A program made the position numbers and the translations under genes. From contig NC_091300.1 of the NCBI RefSeq assembly GCF_038502225.1, positions 45,145,188-45,209,187 of the forward strand: DNA of 64,000 nucleotides, read 5' to 3'. Positions 33,387 to 44,170 of this stretch are shown one piece after another; the first letter of the stretch is position 1, and every line of letters starts with the position of its first letter. The notes under the pieces are model-generated. The model was not told where the DNA came from. It saw only the letters and a program-made list of their open reading frames with translations, and ran no database searches. Source of the DNA: Cherax quadricarinatus (taxonomy: Eukaryota > Arthropoda > Malacostraca > Decapoda > Parastacidae).

Positions 33387-34034
33387 TTAACAGAGTTCCA
33401 GTTTGCATTCCTTAAGAACCCTTGAAAAAACCTCATCAGGACCCGGCGACTTATTTTGCTTCAGTCTGTCTATCTGCTTCACAACCATTTCACTAGTGAC
33501 CGTGATGTTACATAATTTATCTTCTTCTAGCCCACTGTAAAAATTAATTACTGGAATATTGTTAGTGTCTTCCTGTGTAAAAACTGAGAGAAAATAATTA
33601 TTTAAAATCAAGCACATTTCATTCTCTTTGTCAGTAAGGTGCCCATAGATATTTTTAAGGGGACCTATCTTATCTCTAACTTTTGTTCTATAGACCTGGG
33701 AAAATCTTTTTAGGTTAGTTTTAGAATCCCTAGCAACTTTAATTTCATAGTTCCTTTTAGCTTTTCTTATCCCCTTTTTAATGTCCCTCTTAATGTCAAT
33801 ATACTGATTCATAAGATGACCCTCACCTCTTTTGATACGCCTATAAATTCCTTTATGCCCTAGTAGATATTTGAGCCTATTATTCATCCATTTTGGGTCA
33901 TTTCTATTTGATCTAATTTCTTTATATGGGATAAACGCTCTTTGAGCAGCTCTTTGAGCAGCTGAAGTATCCCGGTAATATATACTGTTTTCCACCCTAA
34001 TACTGCTGCCTGATTGTTTCCCACAAACACCCAT
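33387..34034 (-). pseudogene. ORF2 linker and RT N-terminus, copy A
   Basis: A 215-codon open stretch with EIRSNRNDPKWMNNRLKYLL, GIYRRIKRG, a basic region and VVKQIDRLKQNKSPGPDEVF, the standard LINE RT entry motif. A stop at about 33387 separates it from the palm. Confidence 0.87.
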
Positions 34035-34048
34035 ACCTCTATAATCTA

Positions 34049-34913
34049 TCAGTTTAAAATCCTAGACAAGTCATCAATTACCCCCTCAACTGAATTAGCT
34101 AATGCAACCACTCCAGCCCCAGAGAGATTAACCCCATCCCTTGCATACATATCACGTTTGACATAGAATTTGTTCCAGTTATCAATGAATGGGATTGCAA
34201 GTTCCTTGCAGTACCTGTCTAGCCAGCAATTTATACCAATTGCCCTAGACATCCATTCATTGCCCACTCCCTTTCTAGGCAAGATGCTACATATGACTGG
34301 GATCCCTCCCTTAGACCTAACTACTTCTATGGCTGACCTGTACTCATCCAATAGCTCCTGTCTCCTGCCCTTCCCAATGCCATTTTCCTCAGCACTAAGA
34401 TAGATAATGGGTTTGTTCTCATTACCTGACATAATGTCCAACCTGTTGACTATGCCACCAACACCAGCTCATGGGAGGCACATCCTCTGCCTGACCTTTC
34501 TATCTCTGTTACAAAAAGCACAGTCCATATATCTTACCTGAGAATCTCCTACAATTAGAATATTCTTACATTGATTAGCAGGGGAATAAGTGGTACCTTT
34601 AACCTCACTAACCACTGAAGTACACTCGTACTTGAGAACAGAATCGATTTCCTACCTTCATATATTCTCTGTTAATCCTCCTTATCTTCCTTCTTCCCGA
34701 ACTGTGAACCACTTGCCACTTAAAGTAGCTGCCACTTTCACTTTTTGTGATCATTTCCTCCTTACCAGCTAAATTCACCTCACACTCACTCCCAAACTCA
34801 TCTAGGCGAAGCTTCAGCCTCCTATTTTCCTCCTGAAGAAGTAGAACCTCCTTCTTTAACACCTGAACCTGAGATTCTGAAACACTACAACAAGCCATGG
34901 TGCTTAGTAACAC
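34049..34913 (-). pseudogene. LINE ORF1: coiled coil plus SGNH-type esterase domain
   Basis: 34913-34608 encodes SQVQVLKKEVLLLQEENRRL, then KLRLDEF, a clear heptad coiled coil. 34441-34049 encodes the later part of an SGNH esterase domain: GGIPVICSILPRKGVGNEWM and RDMYARDGVNLSGAGVVALA. In SGNH enzymes the last block is D-x-x-H. Here the His position reads Asn (DGVN), and the G-N-D block is also degraded (SAEENGIGKG), so catalysis is unlikely. The GDS block region between the two parts is deleted or out of frame. Such ORF1 proteins bind the LINE RNA. Confidence 0.8.
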
Positions 34914-34934
34914 CCCACGCTAACTCCCAGAGAG

Positions 34935-37385
34935 CTTAGGACAACCCACCAGTGAGCAGCATGAGACCAAGACAAGAGTGCAATGAGAGTAACAGAGCAA
35001 TGGTGGATGCACTAGCCGAGGTGGTCATACAGGCCAGCATGGGTAGGGTAAGGTTACTGTTCATGAGGGACTTTAACCACGAGGAGTGAGACTGGCAAAA
35101 CCTGTAGCAACACGAAGGAACCAGAAACATGAAGGGCTAAGATCCTGGAGGTGGTACTGGAAAACTTCATGCACCAACATGTTAAGGACACAACCAGAGA
35201 GAGAGAGAGAGAGAGAGAGGTTGAACCAGCAAGGCTCGACTTTGTATTCACCTTGAGCACTTCCTTCATGGGAGATATTACATACAAAAGGCCCCTCGAC
35301 GTTAGTGATTACATGGTCCTGAGTTTCCAATACCTTATAGGGTTAAGAGTGGAGAGAAAAACAGCCCGGGAAGGAGATTAAGAAACCAAACTTCATAAGA
35401 GGGAACTACACAGATATGAGGCAATTTATGTATGAGGTTTCCACCCATGGGCAATAGAAATAATGGGAAAACCGGAGTGAGCCCATAGTTTAACCAGAGG
35501 TGTAGACAGGCCAAAGCCAAGTGTGCTAGACTAGAGCACGGAAAAAAGTATACAAATCAGAGAAATCAGGAAATCAAGGAGTTGAGCCGTGGAGCCAGAG
35601 AGGAATATGCATGGATATGGAGGAAGGCCCAGCGGCAATATGAGTTATTATATAGTCTCATCAGGAGGAAAACAGTCAAGGACCAGGTAATCAAGCTGAG
35701 GAAGTAAGGAGGAAAGTTCACAAGGAATGACCAAGAAGTATGGGAAAAGCTCAGCACGAGAGTTACTGAGGTATTCTCAGAGAAGACAAAGGTTTCCAGC
35801 AAACCGAGGCAGTAGAGAACGTCAGTAGTGCTGGACACACTGCACACAACCGAGGAGTAGGTGAAAAACTGCTACGTTAATTATATACCTCAAAGGCTAC
35901 GGGAATAGATAACATCTCTCCATGGGTCCTGATAGAGGGAGCAAAGGCACTGTGTCCCACTAAGAATCTTCAACAAATCTATCGAAACAGAACAACTGCC
36001 ACAAATGTGGAAGATAGTAAATGTAGTCCCAATTTTTTTTAAAAAGGACACAAGCAGCATTAAACTACAGGCCAGTGTCACCGACATGTATAGTATGCAA
36101 AGACATGGAGATCATCAGGAGAAGAGCGATGAAGCACGTAGAAAGGAGTGGAATCATACATGACAACCAGTACGGCTGCAGAGATGGAAAATCCTGTCAC
36201 TAACCTACTGAACGTCTACAAGGTAACAGAAGTAAGACAGGAGTGAGAGGGATGGTTATACTGCATTTTCTTGGACTGTAAGACACTTATCACAGCACCT
36301 CACAAGAGACTGGTACAGAACCTAAAGAAGCAAACAGGAATAACACAGAAAGCATTGCAGTGGATCAGGGAATGTCTGACAGGAAGGAAACAAGTGATGG
36401 TACATGACAAAGTGTCACTGTGGGTGATTATGTGGAGGGGGTCCCACAAGGATCAGTTCTAGAGCCAGTGCTGTTTCTTGAAAATGTGAAAGACATGACG
36501 GAAGTTATAGATTCACAAATGTTTTCGTTTCCAAAAGACTTGAAGCTAATGCAGAGAATTCAGGCAGACGAGGATCAGGAAAGACTACAAAAGGATCTGG
36601 ACAGGCCGCATGCCTGGTCCGGCAAATGGCTCCTGGAGTTTAACCCCACCAAGTGCTAAGTTACGAATCCTGGGAAAGAACAAAGAACACCGCAGACGGA
36701 GTACAGACTCGGAGCTCAGAGGCTGCAAACATCACTCAAGGAAAATGATCTTGGGGTGAATATCGTACAGAGCACATCTGAGGTGCACATCAACCATATA
36801 GCTGCTGCAGCATATGAGCCCCTGGCAAACCTAAGAAAATCGTTTCTATATCTTAGTAAGGAGTCCACGACAATGTATACGGTGTGTTTCAGGCCCATGT
36901 TAGAGTATGCAGTACCAGTATGGAGCCCACAATTGGTCAAGCACATCAAGAAATTAGAGAACGGGCAAAGTTCGGAGCTCAGGGGTGTGTCCTATGAAGA
37001 GAGGTTAAGGAAACTCAATCTGATGACACTGGAGAAATGGAGGGATAGGGGGGGAACATGATAACGACGTATAAAATACTGAGAGGAATTGACAGTGTGG
37101 ACAGGGACAGAATAATTCAGAGATGGGACACAACTAGAAGTTGAAAACACGGAGGAGTCATAGGAATGTTAGGAATATTTTTTCATTCACACAGTAGTCA
37201 CGAAGTGGAACAATCTGGAGAGTAGTAACAAAGGCAGACTTCACACAACTTTAAGAAGAGGTAGAGAGGTAGAGAGGGAGTGGACCTAGTAGCAACCAGT
37301 GAAAAGGTGGAGCCAGGAACTGTGATTCGACCCCTGCATCCACATATTGGTGAGTACAGTGAATGTATAGAGAATCATATCCAGT
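34935..37385 (+). mobile_element. Family-1 non-LTR retrotransposon, plus-strand copy
   Basis: Endonuclease remnants (about 34960-35330; a FxxDFNHEE-type block at about 35062), linker (35380-35700), RT fingers (35880-36200), palm (36271-36660), thumb (36756-37061) and the shared 3' terminus (gtggagccaggaactgtgat, mirrored at 3230 and 4215). A GA microsatellite (35203-35219) lies inside. All domains are frame-broken. It starts a few bases from the 5' end of copy A of family A, so the two run divergently. Confidence 0.85.
36271..37061 (+). pseudogene. RT palm/thumb pieces, family 1 plus copy
   Basis: Three short frames: 36271-36462 (ITAPHKRLVQNLKKQTGITQ and WIRECLTGRKQV), 36420-36659 ([20 protein letters not shown], then FSFPKDLKLM and GKWLLEFNPTKC) and 36756-37061 (AAAAYEPLANLRKSFLYLSK, VKHIKKLENGQ and SYEERLRKLNL). 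The FADD box has decayed to FPKD, so both catalytic aspartates cannot be present. Confidence 0.83.
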
Positions 37386-37499
37386 AATTAAAGAATTAAT
37401 TAAAGAGGAATTACCAGTGAACTACGTGTATACAACACAAGAAAAAAGCTTCTAGATTAACCCTAGAAGCAAAAAGGGCTGAGCTTGCTACCATCTGCA

Positions 37500-37739
37500 G
37501 CTCATAAGACTGCCATCCCCACGAGCCCCTTTGAGGCGGGGTAGATGGCAGACCAGAGGCCTAGCTTCTCCCTACGAGCCCCGTGAGGGCGGGGAATGTG
37601 GCTAGGCCTGGGGACACTTGGTCCCAAAGATGAGGAGGTACTGTACCTCCTCCCATGGGAGACTTAAGTCTCGAGACACTCCCCAGATAGGGAGCCAAGG
37701 CCGGGTCACCACTACTTGGAAAAGACCCGGGCCGGGAGA

Positions 37740-37787
<48 letters not shown>

Positions 37788-37801
37788 GAAAAAAAAAAAA
37801 A
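37500..37801 (+). mobile_element. SINE-like repeat with long poly(A) tail
   Basis: The body at 37500-37740 matches the insert at 4831-5070 (gcctagcttctccctacgag, gctaggcctggggac, cctcctcccatgg, gagccaaggccgggtcacc). It ends in an A run with one interruption from about 37741 to 37801. The A tail marks the 3' end, so the repeat is on the plus strand and was probably retroposed. Confidence 0.82.
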
Positions 37802-38084
37802 ACTGGAAGCTGCATAAACAGAAATAAGTGGTAAATTGCTCAAGTGACCGAGGGAGTATTTACAAGCAGGGACCGAGTGACAGTGAAGGAGGGAGAGACT
37901 GAGTCAGGGTAACGAGCGGGGTGCCGTAAGGGATAGTTGTTTAAGATTACTAGAACCGTTCGGTTATACAGCGCTCTCAACATTCCGTCTATAATGTTCT
38001 CAGAGTTATACAATCGTTAGCTACTTACTACTGTCGTGACCAATTCACTTTCATTTTCTTATACTTATCTGCTAATTATTCTTG
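37802..38084. other. Unassigned spacer
   Basis: About 280 bp; nothing recognised. Confidence 0.5.
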
Positions 38085-38262
38085 GTTGGCCTTCCCTCAA
38101 GGGATGTTCCTTGACGCTGGTGAGGGGCTATTGACCTAGGGAAATGGATCTGTGCTCCAGCTCCCTGAATTAAGCCTGAATACCTCCCAACCTGCCCCCC
38201 ACAGGCGCTGTATAATCCTACGGGTTTAGCGCTTCCCCATGATTATAATAATCTTGGTTGGC
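38085..38262 (-). mobile_element. SINE-type repeat (ATTATAATCA/AGCGCT family)
   Basis: Contains gttccttgacgctggtgagg, gcctgaatacctccc, caggcgctgtataatcctac and gggtttagcgcttcccc, then atgattataataat. Nearly identical to 39020-39180 and to the nested copy at 24245. The ATT-type tail is at the right end on the plus strand, read here as the minus-strand 5' or 3' border; orientation is uncertain. Confidence 0.8.
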
Positions 38263-39019
38263 TGTTGGGTGTATTTTCCATAACTGTCACCGTGACAGTC
38301 AGTGCAACCATACTTTGTCACCAGCTTCCTCGTACCAGCTGCACGTTACAGGCATTTGGCAATCTAAATTTTTAAATGGGGACTGGCACCCTCTGAAGGG
38401 GCGCTGTTTTGGCTGCATTATGACTGACACATCATTATTAATTTTTTTTGGTGTACTGATTTTAGAAACGTGTACAACACTGGAAAAATTATTGTTTGTG
38501 GGAGACGTCTCTTTGGACAAGTATTTTGGATGCGTCATATTTAATTTTTAGAGTTTAATACTAAGATACATATCCCGCATTCTTGTAAGCTGGGCATAGG
38601 GGTGCAAGTCCCCCCACACCTGCTAATCTATGTGAAGTGGCATGGGTCTGTGTACCCCATGCCCGCTTCCTGTGAAGGCAGGTGTGTGGGTGCAAGACCA
38701 CCTCACCTGCCTCCTGACTAGGCACTTTTGATACCAGAACTTATGAACAAATTTTTCATTAATATTTTTATATTTATAGAGTATTTTACAAGACAAAATA
38801 TACCCGGGCAGCACCTTGGTATGCTGAGAGTAGTATATTTATTATAATCACAAAAGCAAGTAAAACTATAAAAAATATTTTTCACATTCTCTAGTATATA
38901 TTCATAATTTGAAAGGGAAAATATCCCGACCATTTTGGAAGAAAGAGATGCTTGATTCTTAGGCAAGGCTCCTATATGGAGAGTGGTAGCTCTTTCAGAG
39001 AAGAGATTCCTCTCCCTGG
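38263..39019. other. Unassigned region with a 97-codon open frame
   Basis: A plus-strand open frame at 38258-38551 has scattered Cys/His (CIFHNCHRDSQCNH) but no pattern I recognise, and it begins within the adjacent SINE. At 38600-38720 two imperfect copies of ggtgcaag...cccacacctg/cacctgcc surround a catgggtctgtgtaccccatg palindrome. No function can be assigned. Confidence 0.4.
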
Positions 39020-39180
39020 ACTCACCCATCAAGGGAGGCTCCTTGACGCTGGTCAGGGGCTCTTGATCTAGGGAATTGGATCTGTGCTCCAGTTCCCAGA
39101 ATTAAGCCTGAATACCTTCCACATCCCCCCCACAGGTGCTGTATCATCCTACGGGTTTAACGCTTCCCCTACAATCGGGG
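39020..39180 (-). mobile_element. SINE-type repeat (ATTATAATCA/AGCGCT family)
   Basis: Contains ctccttgacgctggtcaggg, ggatctgtgctccagttccc, gcctgaataccttccacatc and tcctacgggtttaacgcttc. About 85-90% like 38085-38262 by eye. The ATT tail is missing. Confidence 0.78.
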
Positions 39181-39329
39181 AAAACAAGGTTCAATACTGA
39201 AGTATTGTTTCTGATACATATATACTATCTAACTGGCGGAACTGAATCCTGTTTATCAATCTTTGCAGAAAATGCATAGTTGGTGAGAAAGAAAATAACA
39301 ATGGAAAATTAAAATTTGCTCCAAGGATA

Positions 39330-39840
39330 AGTAGATAAGTTAAATCAGACGAATGACTGAGAATTTAACCCGGGTAAATGCAAGGAAATGAGGCTCTGAG
39401 GTAATGAGGTAGAGCCTCAGGAAGAAAACTTTACCGTAACAGAAAAAATGACCTTTGAATCACAGTCACGTTAAAAAAAAAATCCCCAGAAGACCACACT
39501 AACGTGATAATATCAGCTTACGCGAGACAGCCAAATCAGAGCATTCAGGAAGCTGAAGAATCACTTAGGCCACTACACGGTGAGATACCCATCATGGAAT
39601 ATCCAGCCTCACCATGGAACCCCGACATGATAAAGCAAATGCGAAAGCTAGATATTGTTCCGAGGTTTGCCACAGACTTGTCCTGGAGCTCAGAGGAATT
39701 TGATACCTGGGAGTCTCAGAAGTGAATGTGAGGAGCCTAGGAGACAGTAGAGTGAGTACTCGGAGATATGATCTCCATGTACGAGGATATGACTTCAAGA
39801 GCACTTGGCGGGTTAAATAGAGACAGGCTGTTCAGGAGGA
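39330..39840 (+). pseudogene. Diverged LINE RT C-terminal fragment
   Basis: Plus-strand sequence includes EFNPGKCKEMRL-like coding at about 39362. The open frame 39504-39725 has AYARQPNQSIQEAEESLRPL, YPASPWNPDMIKQMRKLDIV and PRFATDLSW. This parallels the thumb region of family-1 LINEs (W-x-P...K.LE.VQRFAT). It continues in another frame to about 39800. Old and degraded. Confidence 0.65.
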
Positions 39841-40165
39841 AGGGATCAGGATGAAGGAGGGGATGAGGATCAAGGATGCACATATGGAAGGCTGTCACTA
39901 GGCAGAGATGAGGATCAAGGACGCACAGACGGAAGGCTGTTCAATAGATCAGGATCCACGAAGCACAGCATACACACAAACAACATACCCAAGACAGACA
40001 TAAAAAACATACCCTAGACGCAGATACACACAACATACCAATGACAAATATAAACACACAACTTACCCAAGACACACACACACACACATACAACATACCC
40101 AAGACAGACACAATATACCAAAGACAGACACAGACGACATACCCAGGACACAGACACAACAGCAC
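39841..40165. repeat. Degenerate ACATACCCAAGACAGACA repeat
   Basis: First two copies of a gatgaggatcaagga/cggaaggctgt motif (39860-39940). About eight loosely spaced copies of acaacatacccaagacagac with variable CACACA insertions follow (39965-40155). No coding role. Confidence 0.75.
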
Positions 40166-40721
40166 TTATCTGTAGATTAAAGGATTTTGTAAAAGACTTT
40201 TGCCATAGCAATTAGAAGGAATATTAGAAAAATAATTTCCCCAGCCTAATATGCAACTGCAGGCAGGATCTTGCAACACCAGGATCACAGGAGGTTCAGC
40301 TTATACACAAGAGTGACTCAGTAATGCTGCTGCCGGAGGATCAACTAATTTTTGAGGTTATTTTCAATATTGAAGGTCAGAGATTCTTTATGTCAATTAC
40401 CGGAAGATTAAATCTTGGCCCAACGTTAAATTAGAAAACCTTTTTCTAAATAGGAAGTGGAATATAGAAAACTATAATTAAATTGACATGTGCATCGCAG
40501 GTTGAGTATAGAGAGAGGAATTAGACAAAGGCGCCCCTTCCGTCAGTAGTGTGTTGAAGTCTTGCAGTTACTTGGACGTCACATTGGACGTCATATTGGA
40601 CGTCACTCCCTGTGACCTGGTAGTGAAAAAGGTATATTAAAAACTGCAGATTTGTATCATTACTGGGTGATCAGTCTCTAGTTCGGAAAGCCTACAAAAA
40701 CTTGGATGCATACTTAGGGGC
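40166..40721. other. Unassigned 550-bp region
   Basis: No gene or repeat recognised, apart from a short doubled ttggacgtcaca/ttggacgtcata motif near 40570-40605. Confidence 0.5.
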
Positions 40722-40835
40722 TGGTTAACAAGCCTGAGTTACCGGCTGGTTAACAAGCCTGCGTCACCAGCTTGTTAACAAGCCTGCGTCACCGGCTTGT
40801 TAACAAGCCTGCGTCACCGGCTTGTTAACAAGCCA
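40722..40835. repeat. 25-bp tandem repeat, 4-5 copies
   Basis: Copies of tgttaacaagcctgcgtcac followed by cggct. Each unit contains the palindrome gttaac. Confidence 0.93.
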
Positions 40836-41029
40836 TGTAGAATTAGCGCTGTAATATAATAAAAGTTATTATATTTATGGCCCATCAGTTTTAAGTAGCA
40901 AAAAGACGTATATTTTGTGGTCCTAATACATAGTTTCCACCAGTGTTTGTTTTATAATCAAAGTTACTCTCTGAAGCGTTGAACCAGTCTTTTGACAAAA
41001 TTTATGTGCAAACAAGGAACATAAAGGCA

Positions 41030-41160
41030 CAATATCATGACTGGAACAATGCACAAATATCCCGCACATGGGAGAGAAGAGCTTATGGCGACGTTTCGGT
41101 CCGACTTGGACCATTTACAAGTGTTAATGATCCAAGTCGGACCGAAACGTATTGTAGGAT
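41030..41160. mobile_element. Foldback element 5 (CGAAACGT type)
   Basis: A perfect 20-bp inverted pair acgtttcggtccgacttgga (41091-41110) and its complement (41131-41150), with a 20-base spacer. The left flank (gactggaacaatgcacaaat, then ggagagaagagctta) matches the flank of element 6 at 60829. On the complement of the left arm the hairpin ggtcc-aagtc-ggacc is followed by gaaacgtc, again a stem plus GAAAC. Confidence 0.85.
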
Positions 41161-43600
41161 AGAAGGTACCGAGCGTCTTGGCAGGGAGGAATTCTGTATT
41201 TGACACCTCAGTAGGTTCTCAGAGTCTCTATTACAAAAAAAGTGATTTTTAAAAGATGGTGAGTTTTACTCCTTTTGTAATAAAGAGTTCGGGATACATA
41301 AATACACACATTAAAATCCATTAATCTTTAATATTATATAAAAATCAACTATCTTTCGTCTAGAGGTATTTGAACTAACATCTGATAATATATACATGTT
41401 ACAATAATAAATTATAATAGCATTTTACTAAAATCAATAATTGCCGACCCTACACAGGGTACAACTCTTGATACTACTGTGTCATATATCTATATGCTAA
41501 AATAATAAATTAAGTAACATTTTAAAATAATAAATTACAATCAACTGCGTTTCTCACGACACTTATCCGAGTTGTGACGCTCTTTCTCCACCGTGTCACT
41601 TGACACCCTTTTCTCCGTGTAATACACACTTTCGCAACCGTGTCACACTTGACACCCTTGTCTCTGCGTCACACTACCCGCATAGCGTCTTTGTCGAGGC
41701 CAGTCACATGACCCTATTCAATGTACACTACAACCAGGCCATCTTCAGTGTCACACGACACCCTTTTCATCTCAGTGTTCCACTACGGTCCTGTAGCATA
41801 TCTCAGTGTTCCACTCCATCATACTCGCTTAAGTGTCACACTACGGTCCTGGCCCAGTTCAGTGTAACACTCCAACCTTTTCTTCACGTAATGTCCCACT
41901 AAACAGCATCAGATGACTCCGGCCCACAGTTGACAAGCGTAGGCGGTGAGTCCACAGACATCACCGGTAGTCCAGTAAATACTCTCCAAAGCCGGTTGAC
42001 ACACCGCTAGCCGAACACCATGCTGCAAGCTCACTGAATGCGGCCGTCAAGTAACTGAGGCCAACAGACTCAGTGAGCTGCGGTGAGCGGTTCTTCTAAC
42101 GCCAGTAGATGGGTACGATTAGATGTTCAGGTACCTACTGCGTAGATGCGTACCGTGAGGTGCTCAGGTACTTAATGTTTCTATAGCCAGTAGATGTGTA
42201 CCATTAGGTGTCCAGGTACCTACTGCTTAGATGCGTACCCTGAGAAGTTCAGGCACTTAATGCTCTAAGGCCGGCTCAGCAGTCCCCACAATGGGTTTGA
42301 TGACGTACCCAGTGGTACTGCCGGCCGGCAGGTTAACTATTTAACCGCTAGTTTGGCAGGGGGCCGTAACAGTCTCCGTGGCCTTGCAGGGATGTGCGGC
42401 CACGAACAATGAAATGAAGACTAGTGGCGAGATATTTGTGTGTAAACATCTGTAAGGTCGAGTACCCAGAATGTTCGCTACACAGCTATCAGACGGAGAC
42501 AGTGTCAGGTGAATGAAAGGTAATAGGGTTTGATTCAAAGAAAACTATGTGCAACTCCAAATTCTTGGACGAAGAACCCTTCAGCGTCAAGGAACCTGGA
42601 AGGAAATTTTTCTGTTGGCTCCTGGTCTTTTCGCCTCAAGGCAGAAATTCTTCGTTCCTTCGTTGTCGTTTTTCAAAACCGTTGAAGAATGTCAGTACAA
42701 CCAACAGCACAAGAAGAAGCATCAACCTTCGTACAGACTTAGAAAAATGAGAAAATCTCGCGTATATGTTATGAACTTGACTGGCCATGCGACCCGACGT
42801 CTAACATGGCCGTAGAGACAAGAGTCGGCAGCCCGTGTAGCTCATTCTAGGAATTTTCCCTATAAAATATTCCCAAGAGGAGGAGACTTTGCAGAAGGAT
42901 TGTTTTAGCCAATTTTAATAAGACATCTGACCTAACACTTGTGCATGCTGTCCTAAGGCCGTCATGAAGAATATTTTTGCTTTTTTGTGTGTAATAAATC
43001 TTGAACGGTTGATAACAGCAAGGAAAAAAAAAGCAAATATTGTAGCAACGGGAACCGAGGTACAGATGAAATAAGAGTTGCAGTTTTTGCTTTTATTTTT
43101 TTTTCCATCAAACATTATTCTTGAGATACAACGAATGGTACGTCACTTTAAGAAAATAAAAATCTTAAGATGTATAAAATAATTATATTTCTGAATAAAA
43201 ACACGTGACATCAGACACGCATGTTTTTATCCTATTTCAGTGTTTAATTCATTGTTTTTAACTGGGTATTTGATTTCACAATATCCAGCCTGATATTAAA
43301 ATTAACCTCTTGTGTTTTAAATAAGTAACGTAACAGAGGACAGTTCTGAGTACATTCTTTGTGTTTTAGTCCTCAAAAAAGGTACAAGTCAAAGAAGGAC
43401 TGAAGACTAATGCCAGTTTAGAGCTGAAAGATAAAAACACTTGATGTTCTGAAGATTGTTCTAAGTGCTAATCTGTACCAGTTGTAGGAAAACTTACAAT
43501 GGTAAACAAAATATCAAGACTAGTAAAAGAAAATGTACTGAAAAATAGCCAGTACCATTTAGTGTAGCACATTTCTGACGTCATGACTTTAAAAAAAAGC
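41161..43600. other. Unassigned 2.4-kb region with minor repeats
   Basis: No gene recognised. About 41590-41900 has scattered gtgtcac/tgacaccc motifs. About 42105-42258 holds two copies of a roughly 77-bp unit (gccagtagatg ... caggtacctactgc). Open frames at 42547-42815 (67 and 88 codons in overlapping frames) show no known motif. The rest is AT-rich. Confidence 0.45.
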
Positions 43601-43607
43601 TTTATGT

Positions 43608-43608
<1 letters not shown>

Positions 43609-43658
<50 letters not shown>

Positions 43659-43671
43659 GCGGCAGCAGCAG
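43609..43671. repeat. (CAG)n trinucleotide repeat
   Basis: About 21 CAG units with two CGG interruptions near the right end. No surrounding frame looks like a polyglutamine gene. Confidence 0.96.
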
Positions 43672-44170
43672 TGTTACCAAATACAAAACTACCAAAAAAA
43701 AAAAAAACCAGGTCGTAATATATTGAATATCTAAACTTGTACAATGTGGAAATCTATTGACAAGCATTGTAACCATCTTGGTGATGCATGGGGAAACTAA
43801 GTCAAGTGTTGAGAGTACATCTAAGGATTTAATTATCGCTGAAGTTCGCTATCACTATGAGTGCTCAACTTCAGGTTGGACTATCACAAGAAAGGTCGAC
43901 CCTCGGCGGAGAATTGTGCTATCCTGTTACTTTTTTATACGAAATGATGACTGCCAGTACAATGTTCAACATTTCCGGAACATAATGAGATCTCTCTGGA
44001 GATGAGGAGAATATTTATTCTGACATATTTGAAAAAACTTCTCATTAAACATTACGAGACCAACTTGTGCTCCTCCAAGTTAACAAATAAGTCAAGAATT
44101 TTCATATTTAAAGATAATACTGACATAAATATCTGACAGACAACTGGTTCTCTGAGACGAGAAACTAAGT
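43672..44170. other. Unassigned left flank of the giant array
   Basis: Contains a poly(A)-like run (43694-43706) and an 82-codon plus-strand frame (43757-44005) with no recognised motif. At its right edge the minus-strand frame of the giant array continues about 115 bases to a stop at 44052. Confidence 0.45.

Larger units (their letters stand above)
31848..34925 (-). mobile_element. Family-A LINE copy A, with ORF1 but endonuclease deleted
   Basis: A minus-strand element with a coiled-coil segment (34913-34608), SGNH-esterase-like ORF1 (34441-34049), linker and RT fingers (34034-33387), RT palm (33344-32778), thumb and C-terminus (32794-31994) and a 3' untranslated region ending near 31848 (aacataagaaaggatgaaca on the plus strand). 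The endonuclease present in copy B is missing between about 34049 and 34000. It was therefore lost by internal deletion, and the copy could not retrotranspose alone. Confidence 0.88.

Noticed and set aside
38258..38551. A small Cys/His-containing gene of 97 codons
   Set aside because: The frame begins at the edge of a SINE, the Cys/His spacing fits no known finger, and no second supporting feature was seen.
41600..41902. A 100-codon open frame
   Set aside because: It is composed of scattered GTGTCAC/TGACACCC motifs, without a domain or independent support.
43609..43671. A polyglutamine-encoding exon at the CAG repeat
   Set aside because: Flanking frames close quickly and no conserved sequence surrounds the run.
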